Shown in pieces: positions 28,254 to 37,233 of a stretch of 64,000 nt of DNA; the first letter of the stretch is position 1, and each line of letters starts with the position of its first letter. Below the pieces are notes generated by a model. The model saw only the letters and a list, made by a program, of their open reading frames with translations. It was not told the DNA's origin and made no database searches. The stretch comes from Clostridia bacterium (GTDB lineage Bacteria > Bacillota > Clostridia > Oscillospirales > Acutalibacteraceae), in contig JAFTYU010000005.1 in assembly GCA_017461235.1 (NCBI GenBank), forward strand, positions 115,328-179,327, in the 5' to 3' direction. The position numbers were made by a program, and so were the translations under genes.

Positions 28254-28281
28254 TGTATAATATTATCAATAAGAATGTCAA
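28254..28281 (-). promoter_or_regulatory. promoter of the tcdA operon
   Basis: TTGACA (28281-28276), 16-nt spacer, TATACA (28259-28254) on the minus strand, in the divergent region shared with the PBP gene. Confidence 0.6.
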
Positions 28282-28329
28282 ATAATAAATAAAAAAACCT
28301 ACCACATTTTTACGGAAGGTGCGTCATCA

Positions 28330-29928
28330 TTGAAAAAACGGATTTTATCATTCATTTTAACAATCAACATTCTCTTTCTTTGTTTATGCGGCAGGCTTTA
28401 TTATATCTCATCCGCACCCCGAGCGGCCTCAAGCCAGCCAAGCACCCGTATAAAAGAAATAAGTTCAACACGCGGAATAATATACGACTGCAATCTGAAG
28501 CCTTTGGTAAACGGCACATATACCTACACCTTCTGCGTAAAGCCGACGTTAAAATCGATTGAAATTCTAACCAAAAGCGGTGTTGATGAAAATAACATCA
28601 ACAAACTAAAAAAAGGTAATTTTCTCTTTTTACAAAGTAATAACAAGGATTATTTACCCCAAAGCAATGATTTAAAGGCATTGACTGTGTATGAACGATA
28701 TACAGACAATGTTGCTCTGCATATCATCGGTTATACCGACTCTGAGGAAAACGGTGTTTGCGGAATTGAGAAATATTACAACGATGAGCTCTTGAACAGC
28801 GGCGGAAAGTTAAGCGTGGCATACTCCGCCGATGCCAACGGAAGAATGTTATCCGGCGAAGCAGTTGAAATACGTAACGAGAGTTATTATGACAGCGACG
28901 GCATTGTTTTAACTATCGATAAGGACATACAGATTATTGCAGAAAACGCATTAAAAAACGCAGATATACAAAAAGGTGCCGCCGTTGTACTTGATACAGC
29001 AACTTCTGCAATACTCGCCTGTGCCTGTGTACCCTGTTATAACAGAAATAATCTGGCAGAGTATATAGACGATGAAGATTCACCGTTTTTAAACCGAGCC
29101 TTCTGTGCATATCCCGTAGGCTCGGTTTTTAAGCTCGTTACAGCCGCAGCGGCACTGGAAAACGGCGTAAAGCTGCCAACATATAACTGTTCAGGAAGCA
29201 CTATAAAAAGCGGTAATGTTTTCAACTGCAACAACACTGACGGTCACGGAAAAATGACTTTAGAAACCGCAACGGCTAACTCCTGCAACCCGTATTTTAT
29301 AGAACTGGGCGTTATGACAGGTGCAAAAAATCTGTTATTTACCGCAGATGTCGCAGGTTTCGGCAAAAGTACGGATTTAGGTAACGGCAATTTTACGCAA
29401 AGCGGTGTTTTGCCCGATTCGGACGACTTAAACAGCGATGCCGCCGTAGGTAATTTTGCTTTCGGACAAGGCAAGCTCACAGCCACACCCTTACAGATAG
29501 CCGCTTTTTGTAACACAATTGCCAACAGAGGTGTTTATAACGAGCCGTATCTTATTAAAGGTTTTTCAGATGAAAAAGGTGCATTTTCGCCTGAAATAAA
29601 AAATGACGGAATAAAAATCTTAAATGAAAGCACTTGCAAAACGCTAAAAGATGCTATGCTACAGACAACCGAAACAGGAACCGGAAAAATTGCTTTCACT
29701 TCCCTTTTCGACTCCTGTACTAAAACAGCAACGGCACAAAGCGGACAATACAACAAAAAGGGCGAAGAAATTAAATATTGCTGGTTCACGGGTTTTTTCC
29801 CTTATGAAAAACCTGAGTACACAATATGTATCATAAAAGAAGACGGTGTTTCGGGCGGTGCTGACTGTGGTCCTGTATTCAAAGAAATCAGCGAAAACAT
29901 CTATATAAAAAGCAAAACCCTGCCATAA
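28330..29928 (+). CDS. class B penicillin-binding protein (transpeptidase)
   Basis: Membrane-anchored peptidoglycan transpeptidase of 532 residues. One N-terminal transmembrane helix is followed by a short dimerisation domain and the transpeptidase domain with SxxK (YPVGSVFKLVTAAAAL), SxN (ANSCNPYFIELG) and, at the expected place of KTG, TKTATAQSG, so the glycine is replaced by alanine. The start is TTG 28330 with GGAAGGTG upstream. It could act in elongation, division or sporulation; no neighbour decides this. Confidence 0.88.
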   Translation: MKKRILSFILTINILFLCLCGRLYYISSAPRAASSQPSTRIKEISSTRGIIYDCNLKPLVNGTYTYTFCVKPTLKSIEILTKSGVDENNINKLKKGNFLFLQSNNKDYLPQSNDLKALTVYERYTDNVALHIIGYTDSEENGVCGIEKYYNDELLNSGGKLSVAYSADANGRMLSGEAVEIRNESYYDSDGIVLTIDKDIQIIAENALKNADIQKGAAVVLDTATSAILACACVPCYNRNNLAEYIDDEDSPFLNRAFCAYPVGSVFKLVTAAAALENGVKLPTYNCSGSTIKSGNVFNCNNTDGHGKMTLETATANSCNPYFIELGVMTGAKNLLFTADVAGFGKSTDLGNGNFTQSGVLPDSDDLNSDAAVGNFAFGQGKLTATPLQIAAFCNTIANRGVYNEPYLIKGFSDEKGAFSPEIKNDGIKILNESTCKTLKDAMLQTTETGTGKIAFTSLFDSCTKTATAQSGQYNKKGEEIKYCWFTGFFPYEKPEYTICIIKEDGVSGGADCGPVFKEISENIYIKSKTLP

Positions 29929-29947
29929 AGGCAGGGTGAAACTTTTT
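29917..29947 (+). terminator. terminator of the PBP gene
   Basis: CCCTGCC pairs with GGCAGGG, with the TAA stop codon in the loop, followed by a CTTTTT tract. Confidence 0.65.
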
Positions 29948-29969
29948 ACATAGCTATTTTATTATGTAA

Positions 29970-30251
29970 TCAAGCCTCTGCTTCTTTTTTCTTTTTGAAG
30001 CAATCGCTGCAGTAAACAGGGCGATCCTCACGGGGTTTAAAGGGAACTTCAGCAACACCGCCGCACTCTGCACATACTGCTGTGAATTTTTCACGCTCGC
30101 CTCTCATTGCCTGCTTACGTGCATCACGGCATGCTTTGCAGCTTTTGGGCTCGTTAACTAAGCCTTTTTCAGCGTAAAATTCCTGTTCGCCGGCTGTGAA
30201 AATAAATTCGTTGCCGCACTCTTTACAGATGAGTGTCTTGTCTTCGTACAT
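29970..30251 (-). CDS. zinc-ribbon protein
   Basis: 93 residues with three CxxC-type pairs: CKECGNEF, CKACRDAR, CAECGG and CSDCFKKKK, consistent with one or two zinc ribbons and a basic C-terminus. The conserved core YEDKTLICKECGNEF followed by a Glu/Phe-rich strand resembles the probable-zinc-ribbon family common in Clostridia, of unknown role. It lies downstream of a structured leader (30280-30367) and of a sigma factor gene, with GAGGTAG before the ATG. Confidence 0.82.
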   Translation of the reverse strand: MYEDKTLICKECGNEFIFTAGEQEFYAEKGLVNEPKSCKACRDARKQAMRGEREKFTAVCAECGGVAEVPFKPREDRPVYCSDCFKKKKEAEA

Positions 30252-30279
30252 TTTTGCTACCTCGCTTGTATATGATGTT

Positions 30280-30367
30280 GTCCTCTAACGGAATTGCACC
30301 GCCACCTTTTGTGAGTTTCGGATAAATTCCGCAACCTAACAACGCTCTGCTTTTAAGCTAAGAGGAC
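30280..30367 (-). ncRNA. candidate structured RNA / leader of the zinc-ribbon gene
   Basis: On the minus strand GTCCTCT (30367-30361) pairs with AGAGGAC (30286-30280), closing an 88-nt element. Inside, GCGGAATT can pair with AATTCCGT, and CGGA/TCCG forms an alternative small hairpin, so two mutually exclusive folds exist. It lies between the sigma factor stop and the zinc-ribbon start. It resembles no riboswitch, tRNA or SRP RNA that I recognise. A cis-regulatory or independent RNA is inferred from structure only. Confidence 0.45.
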
Positions 30368-30384
30368 ATATATGTAATTCCGAA

Positions 30385-30948
30385 TTATTCGGAAAATACA
30401 TCTTTTAATTTGCGCCGTGCACGTTGAACTGCATTATCAACGGATTTAGGCGCCATACCTAATTTTTCGCCAATCTCTGCGTAGGACATACCGCCTGCCC
30501 TGAAAAAAACAACTGTTTTTTCGACTTCAGAAAGTGTGACCTCACACGCGTTAAGAACTTCATTAAGGCGTTCAGTGGTTATAATCTGTTTTAAGGGGTC
30601 ATCCGTACTCTCCAGCCCCCGAAAAACTTCTTCACTATCGTCAACAGTAACATCAGCACTTACACTACCTGCGGCAGTATTGATGCTGTTGCGCATACAC
30701 ACAAAGGCATACGCTTCAAAAGGAACGCCCTTTTCAGCATCGTACGTTCTGACGGCATTCAGAAAGCCAAACATACTCTCCTGAACGAAATCATCGCTAT
30801 CAAGATACGCAGCACTCGAATTACTGTAACGTGTATTCAAAAAACGCCTTGCAAGAACATCAAAGGCGTACTCGTCACCCTTATGGGTTAACTGCACGAG
30901 CTCCTCGTTAGTTAAGGCGGAGTACTCGGAATATCTTTTACTACCCAA
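30385..30948 (-). CDS. RNA polymerase sigma factor, SigH-like
   Basis: 187-residue sigma-70 family protein. Region 2 is visible in DSDDFVQESMFGFLNAVRTYD and KGVPFEAYAFVCMRNSI, and region 4 in TLSEVEKTVVFFRAGGMSYAEIGEKLG with a helix-turn-helix. Region 3 is lacking or very short, as in SigH. This fits stage-0 or stress-type sigma factors of Clostridia. The start is TTG with GAGGTGG upstream, and a good promoter lies at 30988-31016. Confidence 0.85.
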   Translation of the reverse strand: MGSKRYSEYSALTNEELVQLTHKGDEYAFDVLARRFLNTRYSNSSAAYLDSDDFVQESMFGFLNAVRTYDAEKGVPFEAYAFVCMRNSINTAAGSVSADVTVDDSEEVFRGLESTDDPLKQIITTERLNEVLNACEVTLSEVEKTVVFFRAGGMSYAEIGEKLGMAPKSVDNAVQRARRKLKDVFSE

Positions 30949-30987
30949 ACTACCACCTCATACTGTTGCTTGTACATTTATAAAGGA

Positions 30988-31016
30988 ATAATACCATAGT
31001 TTTGTTATTTTGTCAA
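30988..31016 (-). promoter_or_regulatory. promoter of the SigH-like sigma gene
   Basis: TTGACA (31016-31011), 17-nt spacer, TATTAT (30993-30988). Confidence 0.65.
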
Positions 31017-31076
31017 ATAATTTTTATAAATACCCTGATTTTTTTGTGTAAAATACAGAATATTTCCAAATTCGAC

Positions 31077-31110
31077 AAAAAAATACCCCTGATTCACAAA
31101 ATCAAGGGTA
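31077..31110 (-). terminator. terminator overlapping the stop of the zinc-ribbon membrane protein gene
   Basis: TACCCTTGATT pairs with AATCAGGGGTA followed by seven Ts on the minus strand. The TGA stop codon of the gene at 31102-31788 lies inside the stem. Confidence 0.7.
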
Positions 31111-31788
31111 ATTTTCAGTATTCATATATTCGGTATAAATATTTTTATCAACTTTATACCATTTGCCTTTAATTTTCATACACCAGAAGTCATTATATTG
31201 ACTTGTATATGTACCTTTATCGCCCTTGGCAATAACATCAACACAAATCACGTCCACGCGGGATGCAAATTCAATGTAGGAAAAATTGCTTTCAAGCACA
31301 TCGTTAAAAACAGCGGTTTGCTCCTCGGTCAAAGTACTGCTTGACTTAATATTATATGTCAATTTATATTCTTCACCGCACTTCTGAGTATAAAACGCAT
31401 CACTGTTTTTCATCGGAAGAATCATCTGTTCATAGGTTTCATCTTCAGCAAAATAACGGTTATTAAGTTTATACTTTTTAACGTTATCATCATAAAGAGA
31501 ATAATACAAATCACCGTCGGCGCTCTGTGTTGCTTTTACAAAATTTTTGATTACCCTTTCAGGTTTTATGGCGGTAAAGAGAGATGTAAACAACGCCGTA
31601 ACAACAAGTACAACCGCAAAGCAGACTAATATAGCCAGCAGATTTTTTAATGATAATCTGCTTCTTACGCCTTGTTTTTTCACAAACTTTGACGGAGCTT
31701 TCTTTTTCTGTGGTGAAAGTTCAGCACCGCAATAAGCACATGTTATAAAATTTTCAGGACTCTGTTTATGACATTTATCGCAATACAA
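31102..31788 (-). CDS. zinc-ribbon membrane protein
   Basis: About 228 residues. The N-terminus is a zinc ribbon (CDKCHKQSPENFITCAYCG), followed by a basic linker, one transmembrane helix (about 47-70) and an outside domain with no motif I recognise, similar in plan to the zinc-ribbon-plus-membrane proteins common in Firmicutes. The start is TTG 31788 with GGGGTG at 6 nt. The longer frame to 31830 runs into the terminator at 31811-31844, so it is rejected. Confidence 0.75.
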   Translation of the reverse strand: MYCDKCHKQSPENFITCAYCGAELSPQKKKAPSKFVKKQGVRSRLSLKNLLAILVCFAVVLVVTALFTSLFTAIKPERVIKNFVKATQSADGDLYYSLYDDNVKKYKLNNRYFAEDETYEQMILPMKNSDAFYTQKCGEEYKLTYNIKSSSTLTEEQTAVFNDVLESNFSYIEFASRVDVICVDVIAKGDKGTYTSQYNDFWCMKIKGKWYKVDKNIYTEYMNTENYP

Positions 31789-31810
31789 AACAATCACCCC
31801 TTTTTCTAAA

Positions 31811-31844
31811 CAAAAACCGTAGAAAGACAATGCCTTCTACGGTT
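31811..31844 (-). terminator. terminator after ispH-rpsA
   Basis: AACCGTAGAA pairs with TTCTACGGTT, followed by TTTTG on the minus strand. It separates the ispH-rpsA operon from the zinc-ribbon membrane protein gene. Confidence 0.7.
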
Positions 31845-31889
31845 ATATTTGTGTCACGGTTGAACCGTATAAATTCAAAAAGAATCTAA

Positions 31890-33917
31890 TTATTCTTCAG
31901 TTGCTTCTTCTGCAACTTCTTCAGCTGCTTCTTCAGTAGCTTCTGCAACAACCTCTTCGGGAAGAAGTGCGCGGATTGAAAGGCTTACTCTCTTTCTTTC
32001 ATCGTCGATGTCGGTAATCTTTACATTTACCTTGTCACCGATTTTAAGAACGTCTGCAGGTTTGGAAATGTGCTTGTTAGCAATCTGTGAAATGTGGATA
32101 AGACCATCAATACCGGGCATAATGTGTGCAAATGCACCAAAGTCGGTAAAGTTAGCAATCTCAACTTCAACTTCTGAATCAACTGCATAAGTTCTCTTGA
32201 AGATTTCCCAAGGATTGTCTTCAAGCTTCTTGTAGCCGAGAGCAATCTGTTTCTTTTCGGGGTTGAGAGATTTGATAGTAACCTCAACTTCGTCGCCAAC
32301 ACTGACAACCTCTGAAGGGTCTTTAATTCTGTTCCAGGAAAGTTCTGAAACGTGAATCATACCGTCAACGCCGCCGATGTCAACAAAAGCACCGAATTTC
32401 ATAATAGATTTAACAACGCCTTTGCGAACTTCGCCTTCCTGAACTTCTGCCCAGAATTTTTCTTCATTAGCCTTTCTTTCTTCCTTAAGAACGGCACGGA
32501 TAGAGCCAACTGCTCTTCTTCTCTGTTTGTTAACTTCAATAACTTTGAATTTAACAGTTTTCTTGAGAAGATCTTCGAGTTTGTCGTTACGACTTGCAGT
32601 AGCAAGAGATGCAGGAACGAAAAGACGAGCATTCTTTGAAACTACGATAATACCGCCGCGAACGATTTCGGTAACAACACCTTCAAGGATTGTGTCGGTG
32701 CCTTCTGCCTTAACGATTTCATCCCATGCGGCAATAGCGTCATAACGCTTTTTGGAAAGCATTGTAACGCCTTCCTGGTCGTTTGTTTTCATGATGATGA
32801 GATTAAGTGTGTCGCCGATTTTGAGTTCAGCTTTGGGATCTGCGTTCGGGTCGTTGCTGTATTCGCCATAGGGAACATAGCCTGTCTGCTTCCTGCCGAT
32901 ATCAACCTGTATCTCTGTGGGAGATACACTCAATACTGTACCAACAACCTTCTGGTCGCTGTTCATACTGTTGAGTGATTCCTCTAAAGCTGCTTCAAAA
33001 TCGAATTCTTCAGTAGCTGCTGCAGAGTCCAGCACTTTCTCCTCCTCAATCATTTTGTTTTCGTTTACAATTTCGGACATGGTTTCAAGTACCTCCTTTA
33101 TAATACCGGCGGGAGTAGATGCACCCGCAGTAAGACCGATTGAGTCATAACCCTTCAGAGGGATACCATAAAGCTCTGAAGCAGTTTCAACAAGAAAAGC
33201 AGGACAATTGCTCTCGCACACACTAAGGAGCTTGCGGGTGTTGGAAGAATGTTTACCACCCACTATAACCATAGCATCGTTTGAGCGTGACAACTCAGCT
33301 GCCTCGTTCTGTCTTTCTTCGGTCGCACTGCATATTGTATCAAATATTTTCGCATTTGTACATAGTAAATTTATTTTTTTTACACTTTTTTGCCATTCTT
33401 TTATACTAAAAGTTGTTTGAGAAACAAAAATTAGTGATTTTTCCGAAAAAGAAGGATGATTTTTGAGAAGTTCATCGATTTCTTCCGAATTATTAATAAC
33501 GTAAGACTCGCCTTTGGCGCAACTTTTTATACCTTTTACTTCAGGATGATTTTCATCGCCTGCTATAAGAGTTACAACATCATCGGAAGAATTATCAAGA
33601 ACAATCTTATGAATTTTTTTAACAAAAGGACAAGCGGCATCAATAAATTCGCAACCACTTTCTTCAACCTCTTTAAGAACTTCCTGTGTAACACCGTGAG
33701 TACGCAGTACAAGTATTGCATCCGGCTCAACCTCCGAAGGAGATTCTACCACCTTGACTCCCCTGCTTGCCAGATCATCAATAACCTGACTATTGTGAAT
33801 AATCGGGCCCAAAGTCGCAACCTTGCGACCTTCCCCGGCCAGCTTTTCAATAAGTTTTATTGCACGGTCAACGCCGAAACAGAAGCCCGCTTTTTTTGCC
33901 AAAATAATTTCAGCCAT
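31890..33917 (-). CDS. ispH-rpsA: fused HMBPP reductase (IspH) and ribosomal protein S1
   Basis: 675 residues. Residues 1-285 are IspH, the 4Fe-4S enzyme of the last MEP-pathway step, with cluster cysteines in KKAGFCFGVDRAI, DAACPFVKKIH and TICSATEERQ. After an acidic linker come four S1 RNA-binding domains (about 325-660), for example VKSIMKFGAFVDIGGVDGMIHVSEL. The C-terminus is Glu/Ala-rich. This fusion is known in Clostridia. The ATG overlaps the cmk stop by one base. The S1 part probably acts in translation; the reason for the fusion is unknown. Confidence 0.95.
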   Translation of the reverse strand: MAEIILAKKAGFCFGVDRAIKLIEKLAGEGRKVATLGPIIHNSQVIDDLASRGVKVVESPSEVEPDAILVLRTHGVTQEVLKEVEESGCEFIDAACPFVKKIHKIVLDNSSDDVVTLIAGDENHPEVKGIKSCAKGESYVINNSEEIDELLKNHPSFSEKSLIFVSQTTFSIKEWQKSVKKINLLCTNAKIFDTICSATEERQNEAAELSRSNDAMVIVGGKHSSNTRKLLSVCESNCPAFLVETASELYGIPLKGYDSIGLTAGASTPAGIIKEVLETMSEIVNENKMIEEEKVLDSAAATEEFDFEAALEESLNSMNSDQKVVGTVLSVSPTEIQVDIGRKQTGYVPYGEYSNDPNADPKAELKIGDTLNLIIMKTNDQEGVTMLSKKRYDAIAAWDEIVKAEGTDTILEGVVTEIVRGGIIVVSKNARLFVPASLATASRNDKLEDLLKKTVKFKVIEVNKQRRRAVGSIRAVLKEERKANEEKFWAEVQEGEVRKGVVKSIMKFGAFVDIGGVDGMIHVSELSWNRIKDPSEVVSVGDEVEVTIKSLNPEKKQIALGYKKLEDNPWEIFKRTYAVDSEVEVEIANFTDFGAFAHIMPGIDGLIHISQIANKHISKPADVLKIGDKVNVKITDIDDERKRVSLSIRALLPEEVVAEATEEAAEEVAEEATEE

Positions 33918-34582
33918 CAAAGACGCTCCTTTATAACCTTAAGCATATATTCAACAGAACCCTCAAGGTCAAGCTCGGTTGTATCAACAAGAACTGCATC
34001 ATCTGCTTTTTTAAGCGGTGCAATTTCACGGTGTGTATCCTGATAATCGCGGAGCTCAATCTCCTTGAGAATATCATCAAAGACTACTTCCTGACCTTTC
34101 TCAACGAGTTCTTTATATCTTCTCTGTGCCCTTGCTTCTGCAGAAGCGGTAAGGTAAATTTTAATGCGTGCATCAGGAAGAACGACTGTACCTATATCTC
34201 TGCCATCCATAATGCAATTGTTTTCTGCGGCAATATTTCTCTGCAAAGAGAAAAGAAATTCACGCACTTTCGGTATTGCAGAAACATTGGATGCTGCCAT
34301 AGAAACTTCATTCTGCCTTATTGCTTCGGAAACGTCCTCTTCGCCTAAAAAAACTCTTTGTTCGCCGTTTACAAAACGCAAAGAAACCCGGAGCCCATCA
34401 AGTGTGGGCACAACGTCATCGGCACTTCTTGTGTCTTTACCCTGTCTTAAAACATTAAGTCCAACGGTTCTGTAGAGTGCCCCCGTATCAACATAAATAA
34501 ATCCTAATTCCTTTGAAACCTTTTTTGCAATTGTGCTTTTGCCTGCACCTGCAGGTCCGTCGATTGCTATGTTAACTGCCAT
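33917..34582 (-). CDS. cmk: cytidylate kinase
   Basis: Phosphorylates CMP and dCMP. 221 residues with P-loop IAIDGPAGAGKSTIAKKVSKELG, the CMP-binding YVDTGALYRTVGL and DGRDIGTVVLPDA, and the lid region around RRYKELVEKG. It is coupled to ispH-rpsA through a TGATG overlap; the cmk-ispH-rpsA order is common in Clostridia. Confidence 0.96.
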   Translation of the reverse strand: MAVNIAIDGPAGAGKSTIAKKVSKELGFIYVDTGALYRTVGLNVLRQGKDTRSADDVVPTLDGLRVSLRFVNGEQRVFLGEEDVSEAIRQNEVSMAASNVSAIPKVREFLFSLQRNIAAENNCIMDGRDIGTVVLPDARIKIYLTASAEARAQRRYKELVEKGQEVVFDDILKEIELRDYQDTHREIAPLKKADDAVLVDTTELDLEGSVEYMLKVIKERL

Positions 34583-34649
34583 AAATTTATTCTCCTTTAT
34601 CTATAATCAGTTTTTCCCCATTATTATGCTTTTTGAATTTTGTATTCGA

Positions 34650-35879
34650 TCAGGAAACAGAATTTCCGACAAGCCTTCCTGTAGAGAAAGCAATCTGCAG
34701 ATTGAAACCGCCTGTATATGCATCAACGTCAATTACTTCGCCTGCGAAATACAAACCCTTGACAATTTTACTCTGCATGGTTTTCGGGTCAATTTCCGAA
34801 ACACTGACACCACCCGAAGTTATAATTGCTTCGTCAATAGGTCTGAAATCCGTGACTGTAAGACGGATATCCTTAAGCAGCTCAACTAATGTACCGCGCA
34901 TCTCTTTGGTAACCTGATTCGACTTGATATTACCGTTAAGTCCCGACAGTTTAACTATAACGGGAATCATTTTGCGCGGCAACATAAGTGCCAGAGTGTT
35001 ATAAAGATTTTTGTTGGAACATTCAAGTAAATCACGCTGCAGTCTTTTATCAAGCTGCTCATAAGTGAGCGCCGGTTTAAAATCAATATGTATTGTGTAT
35101 CTTCCGCGCTCCATATTTCTCATATGCGATGATGCGGACAGAATCATGGGTCCCGACACACCGAAATGTGTAAAAAGCATTTCGCCAAAATCTTTATAAA
35201 CTTCCTTGTAGGTCTGATTATCTTCAACCCGAATTTCCACATTGCGCAAAGAAAGACCCTGTGCATCGGTGCACCAACCTTCGTGACATTCAAGCGGAAC
35301 AAGTGACGGTTTAAGAGCAGTAATTGTGTGACCTGCTTGTTTTGCGAGAGTATAACCATCACCTGTAGAGCCTGTTGCAGGGTACGACATACCGCCCGTT
35401 GCAATAAGTACATTATCAGCCAAAAACTCTTTGCCGTCATCGGTACGACATCCTTTAACAGCACCCTCTTCAATAATCAGTTCACTTACTCTGCCCTGTT
35501 TTCTTTTGACACCGTTAACGGTTATAAATTTATTTAAAGCATCCACTATATCCAGAGCCCTGTCCGACACGGGAAAAACCCTGTTACCACGTTCAATCTT
35601 CAGTGGCACGCCCATTTCTTCAAAGAAATCTATGGTATCATCCGTAGTGAATCTCGAAAATGCACCGTAAAGAAATCTTCCGTTTACGGGAACATTACTT
35701 ATAAGGTCGTTCAATAACGGACAGGAATTTGTCACGTTGCACCTTCCCTTACCGGTTATCGCAACCTTGCGTGCCAATTTATCGTTACGTTCAATAAGTG
35801 TTACCTTTAAACCGTTCTTTGCGGCGGTACCTGCCGCCATAAGACCTGCGGCTCCGCCGCCGATTACTATTAAATCCAT
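34650..35879 (-). CDS. HI0933/BaiN-family FAD-dependent oxidoreductase
   Basis: 409 residues with an N-terminal Rossmann FAD motif (DLIVIGGGAAGLMAAGTAAKNG), the family motif KVAITGKGRCNVTNSCP, ATGGMSYPATGSTGDGY, and a C-terminal FAD-closing segment GLYFAGEVIDVDAYTGGFNLQ. Members of this flavoprotein family include BaiN, but the physiological substrate here is unknown. It is in line with tmcAL and cmk, 11 and 67 nt away. Confidence 0.9.
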   Translation of the reverse strand: MDLIVIGGGAAGLMAAGTAAKNGLKVTLIERNDKLARKVAITGKGRCNVTNSCPLLNDLISNVPVNGRFLYGAFSRFTTDDTIDFFEEMGVPLKIERGNRVFPVSDRALDIVDALNKFITVNGVKRKQGRVSELIIEEGAVKGCRTDDGKEFLADNVLIATGGMSYPATGSTGDGYTLAKQAGHTITALKPSLVPLECHEGWCTDAQGLSLRNVEIRVEDNQTYKEVYKDFGEMLFTHFGVSGPMILSASSHMRNMERGRYTIHIDFKPALTYEQLDKRLQRDLLECSNKNLYNTLALMLPRKMIPVIVKLSGLNGNIKSNQVTKEMRGTLVELLKDIRLTVTDFRPIDEAIITSGGVSVSEIDPKTMQSKIVKGLYFAGEVIDVDAYTGGFNLQIAFSTGRLVGNSVS

Positions 35880-35890
35880 AAATATATCCT

Positions 35891-37078
35891 TTATAAAACA
35901 ATGAGTTTATCTGTCATCTCTTTACCGCAAGCCTGGGCTTCGGGAAGACAAAGTGAAAATATATCTCGTGCCCTGCATTCAAGACTGAACGCCTTTTCGG
36001 CATTTTCACCCAGCGCTTTGATATCCGATGACTTTGTTACTATCGGAAGAATCGCCGTGCTTTTCGCCTGTTTCAGAATCTCCGCGCCTTTAGCATTAAA
36101 GCCCAGAACACGTATATACGGAACATCAAACCGGGTATCCTGTTTCGTTATACCTAACAACGCGCACAGAACTATTCTTCTGAGTCTTGAATGAGTATAA
36201 CGCTTTGTTTTAACTTTTTCAAGTATTTCAGAAAGTGTCACAGAAGTTCTTATTGCTTCCGAAAATCTGTATTCAAGACCTTCACTCACATCGGGAATGT
36301 TTTTGAAGTCTTCAACGCTCATGGTGCGCAATCTATAAAGAATTGCCGTTTCAAGCTTTGAAAAATCGGCAGGGGCTTTTCCTGATAACACCGCACCGTT
36401 CAATACTCCGAAAGCTTCTTTCGGCATATAGTCTTCGTAGCTTTCTCCTTTTTGTAGAAAACCACGTATAGCGGAAGCTGAACAAAACTGAGCGGAAACA
36501 TCACAAGAATCGTGTAAAACGCCTATTCTTTTTACAGCAACAGGTTTTATTGCGTATTTATTTCTTTCAATAGCCTTTATATACTCGACGCCCAACAAAT
36601 CATTTGGTGAAGAAAGCGCATCGGCAAAAGCATCACCGTACATATCACGAAGAGCTCTCTGCCTTGCCGTCGGGAAAGAAAGCCCCTCACTCAATCTGTT
36701 TTCAAGAAGCGGTGAAAATTCTTCTGCGGTAATGGCACGGGCACATTGCGTAAGCACGTCAACATCACCACATTCCGAACCGAAACCAAGTGCATCAATA
36801 CATCCCAAAGAGCCTAAAACGCTCACGCCCCCTTGTGCAAAACGCTCTGCCGAAGCGGTGGCATAGGCAACAGGTAAAGAAAGAATCAAATCCACACCGC
36901 TTGAAAGTGCGGCTAAAGTTCTCTCGTACGGTGATATACACGCGCACTCACCACGTTGAACGAAGCTTTCGGACATTACCGCGGTAACGGTATCCGACTC
37001 ATCGGACTTCAACGCATCAACTATATACTTGTGACCGTTGTGAAAAGGATTGAACTCCGCCACAATGCCGTAATTCAC
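35891..37078 (-). CDS. tmcAL: tRNA(Met) cytidine acetate ligase
   Basis: Forms N4-acetylcytidine at the wobble position of elongator tRNA-Met using acetate and ATP. 395 residues. The nucleotidyltransferase-like N-terminus has GIVAEFNPFHNGHKYIVDAL (HxGH motif), SESFVQRGE and PYERTLAALSSGVDLILSLPV, all diagnostic. It is divergent from ackA, so tRNA acetylation and acetate activation genes sit back to back, but this may be coincidence. Confidence 0.93.
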   Translation of the reverse strand: MNYGIVAEFNPFHNGHKYIVDALKSDESDTVTAVMSESFVQRGECACISPYERTLAALSSGVDLILSLPVAYATASAERFAQGGVSVLGSLGCIDALGFGSECGDVDVLTQCARAITAEEFSPLLENRLSEGLSFPTARQRALRDMYGDAFADALSSPNDLLGVEYIKAIERNKYAIKPVAVKRIGVLHDSCDVSAQFCSASAIRGFLQKGESYEDYMPKEAFGVLNGAVLSGKAPADFSKLETAILYRLRTMSVEDFKNIPDVSEGLEYRFSEAIRTSVTLSEILEKVKTKRYTHSRLRRIVLCALLGITKQDTRFDVPYIRVLGFNAKGAEILKQAKSTAILPIVTKSSDIKALGENAEKAFSLECRARDIFSLCLPEAQACGKEMTDKLIVL

Positions 37079-37121
37079 GGTAACACCCCCTAAATTACAT
37101 TGATATATTTAATATTTTCTC

Positions 37122-37149
37122 TTGAAAAACAAAATATTAGTGGTATAAT
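37122..37149 (+). promoter_or_regulatory. ackA promoter
   Basis: TTGAAA, 16-nt spacer, TATAAT (37144-37149). The untranslated leader of about 78 nt holds no obvious riboswitch. Confidence 0.65.
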
Positions 37150-37233
37150 TATTACTTGGTAATTATTTTACACAATTAATGTGCGTTTTATTTTCTAAAA
37201 AAGAATTATACGCTTTTTATTGGAGGTTTATTA

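Noticed and set aside
30280-30367. Possible tRNA or small SRP RNA
   Set aside because: A 7-bp closing stem and a TGCAATT loop look tRNA-like, but no anticodon arm can be built and the 3' end is not CCA. The SRP GGAA-type apical loop is also absent.
31789-31830. Longer start for the zinc-ribbon membrane protein
   Set aside because: That part of the frame overlaps the intrinsic terminator of the upstream operon and has no ribosome binding site.
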